Below are positions 1 through 9,100 of a stretch of 16,526 nt of DNA, one piece after another. The position numbers and the translations under genes are program-made. The DNA comes from DSAR01 sp034437315 (GTDB lineage: Bacteria; Chloroflexota; Anaerolineae; B4-G1), in NCBI GenBank assembly GCA_034437315.1, contig DAOTUC010000133.1:1-16526 (forward strand), given 5' to 3'. The notes under the pieces were generated by a model that had not been told where the DNA came from, made no database searches, and saw nothing but the letters and a program-made list of their open reading frames with translations. Each line of letters begins with the position of its first letter. The first letter of the stretch is position 1.

Positions 1-60
1 GCGATCTTATGACCCTACGCTAGCTGAGAACTTGCTGCTATAGACTATGTTAATGTACTA

Positions 61-122
61 AACTGTAAACGATCGACTGGGATTAGTGTCCGCTTCATGC
101 AACTGTAAACGTTTGACTGGGA
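61..122. repeat. Near-identical 20-mer direct repeats, 40 bp apart
   Basis: AACTGTAAACG..GACTGGG occurs at 61-80 and again at 101-120, differing only at the centre (ATC versus TTT). The second copy overlaps the point where transposase homology begins, and the first lies in non-coding sequence. The pair may mark the break that removed the transposase N-terminus, for example a short duplication at a rearrangement. No wider repeat unit is visible. Confidence 0.45.
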
Positions 123-883
123 GTTCACAGATAAGCCTTACGCGCAAGAAATGGATTTGGTTACCTACCACTGGTCGGGTAAGCATAACGATGTGGTCAA
201 AGGAATCAATCTTCTCTCGTTGCTGTGGACCAATGATGAAGCGCGGGTGCCGTGTGATTTTCGGATCTACGACAAAGAAAACGACGGTCTGAAAGAATGA
301 CCACTTCCGTGCTATGGTTCGCCAAGCTGCAGAGCGTGGTTTCAGCCCAGAATTGGTAGCTTTCGATAGTTGGTACGCCTCTCTGGAGAATCTGAAACTG
401 CTGCGTGAGATGGAGTGGGACTGGCTGACACGCCTGAAGAGTAATCGCTCGGTAGACCCCGACGGCGAAGGCAATCGTGCAATTTGTGAGATCGAAATCC
501 CTGCACAAGGCCGTCGGGTTCATCTCAAAGGGTATGGATGGGTGAAGGTATTCAAGACAGTCGGCAGAGACGGCGACGATGAGTACTGGGCCACCAACCT
601 CCTGGACATGACTGCAGAGCAGCGTGCAGAAAGAGCAGATGTTGCCTGGCAGATTGAGACCTATCATCGAGGATTGAAGCAATATACGGGGATTGAGCAA
701 TGCCAGCACCGCAAAGCCCAGGCGCAGAGGAACCACATTGGGCTGGCGATACGTGCTTTCCTGCGCCTTGAAGCCCACCGGTTGCGCACTGGTGTCTCTT
801 GGTTCGAGGCCAAGATGAGCGTGATTCGCGACGCTATCCGTTCTTACTTGGCTCATCCTCAGTATACTCTTTCAACTGCGTAA
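109..883 (+). pseudogene. IS701-like DDE transposase, N-terminally truncated and frameshifted
   Basis: This is a remnant of an insertion-sequence transposase. The first part reads in one frame from about 109 to 297 and contains 'DLVTYHWSGKHNDVVKGINL', a segment typical of IS701-type transposases. It runs into a TGA at 298-300. The continuation (KNDHFRAM..., from 293) is in the +1 frame and stays open to the TAA at 881-883. One extra A in 292-294, or a 2-base loss, accounts for the break. In the second part, FDSWYASLENLKLLR carries the expected second catalytic Asp (codon 365-367). WQIETYHRGLKQ carries the catalytic Glu (codon 656-658). The N-terminal region with the first catalytic Asp is not recognisable upstream of 109, where frame 1 has stops. 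Full-length relatives are about 400 aa; about 255 codons survive here. I read it as a dead copy. Programmed frameshifting is possible but not usual in this family. Confidence 0.82.
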
Positions 884-890
884 CTTCTAA

Positions 891-910
891 TTCGCTTCCG
901 CACCAGCGAA
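891..910. terminator. Short hairpin after the transposase
   Basis: A 6-bp inverted repeat (TTCGCT / AGCGAA, 8-nt loop) lies 7 nt after the transposase stop and before the Shine-Dalgarno of the next gene. It has no T-tract. It could be a weak transcriptional barrier or part of the right end of the insertion sequence. Confidence 0.2.
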
Positions 911-946
911 ATTGGCAGTCCAGACGATGCGAAGGGGGGTAACCTA

Positions 947-2995
947 ATGAACCGCGAATCAGGGCTCCTAATCACGAACATCCTGGTGTCGGTCGTCCTT
1001 CTGGCAGCCGGCTGCAACGGCGGGCGTACAGCACCGACACCCTTGCCCAGCACAACGCCAGTCCCCATCTCCATTCCTGCCCCAGAACTCCCTGTTCTGG
1101 CCGGCACCCCCGTGCCTCTGCCCCAGGAGCCCATCACCCCCGAGAACGCCGCCGAAGTCGTGGAACTGGCCATCTGGGGCAAGGGGCAGATCAGAGAGAT
1201 CGCCTTCAGTCCCAATGGCCAACTTCTAGTCGTGGGCACCGCCGCCGGTCTATGGGTTTACGACGCCGAAACGCTGACGCAACTTGGCTTCATCGAGACC
1301 GACGCCTGGGTGGACAGCCTGGTGTTCGCGCCGAACAGTATGACGCTGATTGCCAAGTTGGGAGCGGCAACTATCTCGTCCTGGAACTTGGCAACTGGGG
1401 AGATATTGGGTACGCTGCAGGCCGGTGGAGGCAGGGGTGAGCATCCCGTTTTCACACCGCGAGCAACCTTCTCGGCAGATGGGACGACATTGGCTGCTAT
1501 GGAGGATGAGGGGCACATAGGGCTGTGGGATGTCCGGAGCGGGCAACAGCTGCGTGCGGTGGCGTATCGTCCGCGCGCAGACAGCCTGGCACTGTCAAGC
1601 GATGGCGGGCTATTGGTCAGCGCCGACGCGCTGTCGGTAGTCCTATGGGACGTTGAGACAGGAGAAAGCCTGTGGACACGAAAGGTGGAGTCAGGAGGAC
1701 GTACAGCGGCTTTCTCACTTGATGACACGTTGCTGGCCCTGAGAACGTCGGACAATGGGATAGAGTTGCGTCGCACGAGAGATGGCAGAGTTCAGCGCAG
1801 GTTGGATTGTGATTACAGCAGTGCCTTGGCATTCTCATCTAATGGAGAGCTGCTGGCCTCAGGAGGCGGAACAGGGACAGAGAACGGCGGCATCGTGCAA
1901 GTGTGTGAAGTGGATAGCGGAAAACTTGTATTCACGCTGAATGGTCACGACGATGAGATTCTCAGCCTGGCCTTCTCCCCCGACGGGACGCGCCTGGCCT
2001 CAGGTTCGTGGGATGGCACGGTGTGGCTGTGGGACGCCGAGACAGGCGCTTCCTTGGGTGCTTTGGAGGGATTTTGGTCTCGTGTGCGAGGCCCTCTCAT
2101 CTCGCCGGATGGAACGACGGTTTTCCTATCGCCGGGATTCGGTACCGACCATCATCCGCGTCGGCAGCCTGAACGCGAGATACAGTTGTGGGATGTGCAC
2201 ACGGGACAGGTGGCACGTGTTCTGAGAGGGCACATAACCGATGTGAATATGGCGCTGTCGGCCGACGGCGCGACGCTGGCTTCGAGCGGGTGGGGCAATT
2301 GGGATACGTCTGGGACATTCGTGTGGGATGTAGAAACAGGCCGGCGTCTGCAGGCTTTCAACATCGGTGGCACACACTTGGCCCTGTCACCTGATGGCAC
2401 AAAGGTAGCTATGTCACCAGGAAACAGTAAATGGGCAGTGGCGTACGATACTCGGACAGGCGAGGAGCTACATCGATTAAATAGCGAGTTCAACGGAATA
2501 GCTATATCCTACTCGCCTGATGGGAGGAAGCTGGCCTCTTCTTCGTGGACAGCGCTGTCTCTGTGGAATGCGGAGACTGGCGAGTTGCTCCACGAGACGG
2601 TGAAGCCTGGTCTCACGTCAAGTCTCCCGGTATTCTCACCCGATGGTGCGATCGTAGCTATTGGCACTACAGAAGGCACGATATGGATGTGGGACACGGT
2701 GACAGGGGTCGAACATACGCTAGAGGGGCTTGCCGACGACATTGTCAGCCTGACCTTCTCACCCAACGGTGAACTGCTGGTCTCGGGAACACGAGGTTCT
2801 CACGCAGATCCTCTGGGGGCTCTGAGTCCAACACTGTGGTTGTGGGATGTAAACACAGGAGCCCTTCTACAACCTCTGGCACAGTACCATTCCGGCGTAT
2901 ACGGTTTGAGCTTTTCGTCCGATGGCACGCTCCTAGTTTCGGCGTCCTCAGACGGCACGGTGAGGCTATGGGGTATGCCAGCCGAGGATCAATAG
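947..2995 (+). CDS. WD40-repeat lipoprotein with two predicted seven-bladed propellers
   Basis: This is a predicted lipid-anchored protein of 682 aa. The N-terminus has a hydrophobic stretch ending in the lipobox LAAGC, so Cys23 would be the lipidated residue. A Pro/Thr-rich linker follows (about residues 28-65). From about residue 82 to the end there are WD40-type blades of the form 'AFSPDG..LASGS.DGTV.LWDAETG'. Counting the strand-d motif (LWVYDAETL, SWNLATGE, LWDVRSGQ, LWDVETGE, LRRTRDGR, VCEVDSGK, LWDAETGA, LWDVHTGQ, VWDVETGR, YDTRTGEE, LWNAETGE, MWDTVTGV, LWDVNTGA, LWGMPAED) gives 14, which fits two seven-bladed propellers. No enzymatic or kinase domain is present. Such propellers are protein-interaction platforms; the partner is unknown. 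The start is supported by AAGGGGGG at 932-939, 7 nt upstream. The next gene is codirectional after 151 bp. Confidence 0.88.
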   Translation: MNRESGLLITNILVSVVLLAAGCNGGRTAPTPLPSTTPVPISIPAPELPVLAGTPVPLPQEPITPENAAEVVELAIWGKGQIREIAFSPNGQLLVVGTAAGLWVYDAETLTQLGFIETDAWVDSLVFAPNSMTLIAKLGAATISSWNLATGEILGTLQAGGGRGEHPVFTPRATFSADGTTLAAMEDEGHIGLWDVRSGQQLRAVAYRPRADSLALSSDGGLLVSADALSVVLWDVETGESLWTRKVESGGRTAAFSLDDTLLALRTSDNGIELRRTRDGRVQRRLDCDYSSALAFSSNGELLASGGGTGTENGGIVQVCEVDSGKLVFTLNGHDDEILSLAFSPDGTRLASGSWDGTVWLWDAETGASLGALEGFWSRVRGPLISPDGTTVFLSPGFGTDHHPRRQPEREIQLWDVHTGQVARVLRGHITDVNMALSADGATLASSGWGNWDTSGTFVWDVETGRRLQAFNIGGTHLALSPDGTKVAMSPGNSKWAVAYDTRTGEELHRLNSEFNGIAISYSPDGRKLASSSWTALSLWNAETGELLHETVKPGLTSSLPVFSPDGAIVAIGTTEGTIWMWDTVTGVEHTLEGLADDIVSLTFSPNGELLVSGTRGSHADPLGALSPTLWLWDVNTGALLQPLAQYHSGVYGLSFSSDGTLLVSASSDGTVRLWGMPAEDQ

Positions 2996-3146
2996 CGTCA
3001 TCGCTTTGGACTTGTACAAAAATAGCTCCGCACTTTGGGCAGTCAAATCATGCTCAAGACGTGGTTGAAACCGCAAACTTAATTTTGGACAACTACTTTG
3101 CAGTGAATCTGGCATCATAGGTGTACTTCGGGAAAGGAGAGGACCA

Positions 3147-6100
3147 ATGTTTCGAAGCAAGTCCAACTTGGCAAAAGGATTGCTGTTGCTGCTTGTCGCT
3201 TCCTGGTGCGCCGGGTGCGGGGCCGATAAGCCCCCAGAATCTGAACTAGATCCGGCGCACATTGGCGTCAACTTTTGGAGTAGTGCTATGGCAGAAGAGG
3301 AAGGCGAGGATCAGATGTTTGCGCCTGACCAGAATGCGTACGTGCTGCTTCAAGCAGGTGAGGACAATCACCATATCGGAGACGTAGTTGGTGCCGGTTT
3401 GAGGCCTATTTTCCGATTCGATGCTTGGGGGAAGGCGGTGCCCCAGTGCATCTACGGTGGGGCAATATGCACTATCGATGACAACCGTGAATCGTGTGAT
3501 GATTGCAACCACTGGAGCATGGCTTTCGCCAGGTTCATCGCCCAGGTCAACGGTGTTGATCCAGATGACGCGGGAGCATCGGACGATCCGGTAGGCCTGA
3601 TTCAGGAACTGGAGAACGTGGTATTCGTCGTAGGTAACGAGCCTTGGCTCGATGGAGGTATTCGCCTGCGCGACTACGCCGCCGCCTATTCGGTGATATG
3701 GCGGGCCGTTCACCTGGACAAAGATGATCCCCAGTACACTCAGGAGAACCCGCGTTTTCCCAGTATCCGACTGCTGGTCGCAGGGCAGAACTTCCATGCC
3801 CAGGGCAGTCTCTATGGAGAGGAAGATACTGTCAACACGGTAACGTGGCCAGGGCTGGTTTCCCAGCAGATCTGGGACAATGGCACTGACGTGGACGGCT
3901 ATGCCATTCATACTTACGGCTATGGGAGTGATAACCCTGACCCTAACTCTGACTGCGATAGGCCAGACAAGCCATGTGAGATCGAAACGGGTTGGCCAGG
4001 TGACGATAGCTTCTTGAACTATCAAGATCAGATTGATTTCGAGGCGCTTGCCGATGAAGGACTTCTCACGACAGACTTTGCAGCCCATTTTACCGATAAG
4101 CCGGTCTACATCACCGAGTTCAACACGAACGCATCGGGAGATGGGGGTATAGAGGGTTGTCAGCAACAGGAGGACTGCGATTACGTGCCATCCCAAAACT
4201 ATCCAGAAAAGAGCTGGTGGATAGTCAGGGCTGCCAACGTGGTCGCTGACGATGACAGAGTCGCGGGCCTGGTATGGTATGTGGGCGCACCTCATGGTGA
4301 TCCAGATTGGAGATACTTTGCACTGTCCGAAGACTACGGTATGCTGCCGTGTGCCCGCCACGACTTTCGATACGTCAGCGGCGTGGGAGAGGCAGCAAGT
4401 CCAGATTGCTCTCCAGACAATCAGGTCCCCATTGGTGGCTCTCATCTTCTGTGGGATGAGTGCAACTGTGTGGCCCGGGCCAACCGCACCTTTGTCTGGG
4501 GCCTCGACCTTGGCGGGTCCGGTCTGCATAAGGCCACCGTTGCGTGTAGTCCACCGATGACTTATGACCTGTCAGGGACCGAGTCCGGGGTCTTCTATGC
4601 CAGCGTCATCGAGTCCGTACCTCCAGAGGGCGGCACTTGCACCATTACGGTCTACGATGGCGCCGGCAACTACACGGAGCAAACACTCTACAACCCTGGC
4701 AGCATCCAGATTCCCGGCTGTGACAACCCCGATGACAACCACTCCGCCGCCAGCAGCGAATCGCTGCCGACGGGGGAGTTGCTGGCCCTGCCCCAGGGCG
4801 CACGGCCGACGCCCAAAATCGCCGTGCTGAGTGGGGGCTTTGCCGGCAACCTGATGCAGGTGCTGCTTGACGTGGGCGAACCGGCGGTGCTCGTGGGGGA
4901 GGACTTTGACCCTAGCGCTACCGTTGCGCAGTACCCGGTTCTCCTCATCCCCTCCGGCGGGCTGTACGGGCGTGAGAACAGTACCTTTCGAGCCCGCCTG
5001 GAGGAATACGCTCGTCAGGGCGGCACCATCATCGTCTTCGCTCAACAGCACGGGTACGAGTACGGTGCACTACCCGGCGGGGAGGTCGGCGGATACGGCT
5101 GGAATAGGGATATCGCCTGTTTCCAGGCAGCCTTCGAGATGGAAAACTGGCACCCGATGCTTGCCGGCCTTGAACAGGATACCGTCGACGTGCACGTGGA
5201 TGGCTACTTCACCACTTGGCCCGGCAATGCACAGATCCTTCTTTCCCGCACCGCCAATGGCTATCCCGGCGTGATTCTCTACCCGTTTGAAGAGGGCCGG
5301 GTGCTGGCCACCAATATCTACGATGATTGGGGTTCCGCGAACGGCCAGATCGCTCCGCACGCTCGCATCTTGTTGCGCGACCTGCTCAGCTGGGCCATTC
5401 TTCCCCCTGGCAGTGAAGGGGCAGAGGGAGGCCTTCCACAATATGCGGTGGATGAACCAGTGGCGTTCGACATCCAGGTCGCCAATACGAGTCCCTATAC
5501 CGCCACAGCCGTCTCCCTGCGCCTGGTCGACCCCGCCCGCCAGATCGTCTCTGAACACACTATCACCATCACAGTCCCGGCTGGCGCTGTTGCCAGCGTG
5601 CCCTTCACAACCACCGCCGCTGCACCTCACGGCATCTGGCGCGTAGATGCCTCTTTGATGGCTTCAGAATTCTACAGGCTAACCCGGGATGTTCAAGTTG
5701 CCCGCTACGCCGTCATCCGCGAGTTCCCGGACGCCGGCTCCAGCGACACAGTCAGTTTGTCCGTCTCAGCTCCGAGCGACACCTTCCCCCGGGGCAGCGT
5801 CGGCGTCTTTACCTTCCGCGTGCAGAACCACACTGGGCTGACGCAGACCGTGGACGTGCGCTGGGAGCGTGACCAGAACTGTCGCGAAGGGACGCCGTTA
5901 GCGGAGGACATCTTGGTGTCGCCTATGGACGAGGTAGCCCTGCAGCTAGAGCTACCCGTGTGGGACACCTTCCGCCTCCGCGGGTGCGCCATCGGTGACG
6001 ACTTTGTGACTAACGATTCGCACCCGGTGATCCTGACGATACCTCAGGTGGAGGTGGCCCTCACCCGCGACCGCGCCGGCTACGTCCCCGGAGATCCCGT

Positions 6101-9100
6101 CGCGCTGACGACAGGTCTGACCAACACCACGTACGGCAGGCTGCCGCTGACGTTGGACCTGGAGGTGCTCGACTCGCACGGCCAATCGCTGCACACGGCG
6201 GCCTCTGCCGTCACCTTGCCGGCGGCCGGTGATACTGAGCCCGGCACGGCTACGAGAGTCTTCCATTTCACACTGCCTTTGGGCAACTATGGCACGGCGA
6301 CCGCCGCCCTCACCGTCCGGGATGCCACCGGCCGGGCGGTGGGCGGCCAGCAGGCGGATCTGCACGTGGTCCCCACTCCCCTAGCGTTTGAGGTCTTGCC
6401 GCCATCGGTCAACGTCGGGGTGTCCTCCGCGTTGGACGTGAACGTGACAAACCTCAGCCCTGTCTTCGATGTCACCGATGGCACACTGAGCCTCACACTC
6501 AAGGACCCCGGCGACGCAACCATTGCCTCCGGCTCGACCTCTGTTGCCCTGGATGCCGGAGCCACAACTGCTATACAGCTTGATATCGCGCTGTCTTCCC
6601 TGCAGTTCGGGAACTATGTGGCCCACTTTGGCTCTTCAGACGAGTATGGCAGCCGGCTGTGGGTCCCGACCTGGCCTTCCACACCCTACGTGACTGGGCT
6701 GCTCGACGCGCCCACGTATCGCGCCGGCGACATCGTCCATCTCGATTTGCGGCTGGTCAACCCCGGGCCCTTCGTCCTGCCGCTCACCGCTACCTTGAGC
6801 GCCGACCTCGCCTACTCTGACGTTCAATTCTTCACCCTGGCAGCCTACGACGTCGTCACCCTTTCCCTGGATATCCCCGTCCCTCTTGACGTCGAACCGG
6901 ACGGCTATCCGGTCATCCTCATCCTGACCCTGCCCGGGGGCGACGCAGTGACGCAGACCCCGGCGGTCATCCAGGTCCCGCCTTCTGACCTGGCCTTTGC
7001 CGACGTGTCACTCGCTGCCGTCGCCGGCCAGGCTGCTTCTCTGACTATCGCGAACGAGGGCGGTGTACCAACTGTGGGTGAGTACGAGCTGGCCTTGAGA
7101 GATGCGACGGGCAGGGTGGTCCTCGAAACAGGCGGCTGGGTGGAGGTCGGTCCGGGCCAGCGTACGCCGGTTGCCTTCACCGTGCCGGCTGGGGCAACCT
7201 CGGGCCAATACTATCTCCACGGCCAGGTGACCGACGGGCAGACTGATGTGACGGCATCCGTGGTCGGGCAGCTGCAGATTACCGGGCTCACCACACTGAT
7301 CGAGGCACATACGGATCGCGAGACCTATGCCACGGATGAGATGATCGGCGCCGGCGCCACGATCACCAACCAAGGAACGGCGCTGGCCGACGGTGACCTG
7401 ACGCTGCGCATCGTGCGTCGGCAAGGCGACCAGTGGCCGGTGTGGGACGTGTACAACACGTACAACAGCGGCCTGACGTCCAACCGTCTCCGATCGGTCG
7501 CAGTCGACCGGGCTGGCAACGTCTGGTTTGGGCATCACGAGGGAGAGTCGCCGCCTGAGGCCGGCAGACCGGCAGGCATGGCCAAACCCGTCCGCCAGTG
7601 GGAGGAGTGGACGGTCGACATGCTCTCGGCGGACCTGGAGACGTGGAACGCGTTTGAGTTGCCGTTAGCTTGGGCTTCAGGTGTCAGCGACATCGCCGTC
7701 GATCGATACAACCGCAAGTGGTTCGCCACCGATCGAGGAGTGGCCCGGCTCTCGGCCAACAACGAGACCTGGGAGACCTACACCGCCGAGGACACCGGAC
7801 TGGTATCTGACTGGGTCAACAGCGTGGCCGTGGATGATGACGGCAACGCCTGGTTCGGCACCGAGGAGGGGGTCAGTTTGTTGACCTCGACCGGTGTCTG
7901 GACCACCTACACCACCTTCAACAGTGACCTGCTCGCCAACTGGGTCCACGTCGTGGCCGTGGATGACGAGCAGAACGTCTGGTTTGGTACGTGGAATGGG
8001 CTGAACAAGCTCACCCCCGACGGAACGTGGTCCAGTTTCACGGCCGAAGACAGCGGCCTGTTGAGCGACTACGTCGTCGACATCGCCTTCGATGAGGCGG
8101 GCGACGTCTGGCTGGCCACGCCCGGAGATGAGGGCGGCGTCAGCGTTCTATTGAGTGACGGCAGCTGGATGGCCTTCACCCCCTTCGATAGCGGTCTTTC
8201 CAGCGAGTGGAACATCACGGCCATCGCCGTGGATACCGTGGATCGAGTGTGGGTCAGCTACGGCGGGAACGGCGTCGACGTTCTCCTGGCCGATCGCATC
8301 ACCTGGACGCACTACGAACACGAAGGGGGGGCCGGAGCTGCGTTGAGCAGCGACATCGTCAATGACATCGCCGTGGCCCCGAACGGCGACGTTTGGCTGG
8401 CGACTACATCAGATGATCCCTGGTGGGAGGAGCAACCCAGCGGTGGCGCCACCCACAACTATACGGGCGACCCGTGGCCGATCTGGGACGCGTACGACAC
8501 ATACAACAGCGGGGCGGTCTCCAACTGGGTGGAATCGGTCGCGATCGACGGAGACGGCAACGTCTGGTTTGGGCACAACGACGAGGAGGGTGGGGGAGGC
8601 GGCAGCAGCAGACCGGCGGGTCTGGCAGCGTTGCGCTACCAGTGGGAGCCGGGGACGATCGCCATGCTCTCGGCGGACCTGGAGACGTGGGATGCGTTTG
8701 AGCTGCCGTTGAACTGGCCTTCGGCCGTCAGCGACATTGCTGTAGATCGATACAACCGCAAGTGGTTCACCACCGATCGAGGTGTGGCCCGGCTCTCGGC
8801 CGACAACGAGACCTGGGAAACCTACACCGCCGAGGACAGTGGACTGGCCTCCGATTGGGTCAACAGCGTGGCCGTGGACGATGAAGGCAACGCCTGGTTC
8901 GGCGCCGAGGAAGGGGTCAGTTTGCTGACCTCGACCGGCGTCTGGACCACCTACACAACCTTCAACAGTGACCTGCTCGCCAACTGGGTCTACGTCGTGG
9001 CCGTGGATGACGAGCAGAACGTCTGGATCGGCACAGCGGGCGGGCTGAACAAGCTCACCCCCGACGGAACGTGGTCCAGTTTCACGGCCGAAGACAGCGA

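Noticed and set aside
206..856. 216-aa minus-strand ORF opposite the transposase remnant
   Set aside because: The plus strand carries recognisable transposase motifs; the antisense product is low-complexity with no family resemblance.
1258..1776. 172-aa minus-strand ORF inside the WD40 gene
   Set aside because: It is an antisense shadow of regular WD40 repeats, with no independent evidence.
3006..3110. TTGGAC-type -35 candidates upstream of the giant gene
   Set aside because: TTGGAC occurs twice (near 3012 and near 3086) but no convincing -10 box lies at 16-18 bp, so no promoter is called.
3246..4529. 427-aa minus-strand ORF opposite the start of the giant gene
   Set aside because: It lies fully inside the GH-like coding region, has no recognisable domain or Shine-Dalgarno sequence, and the plus strand has clear motifs and a lipobox start.
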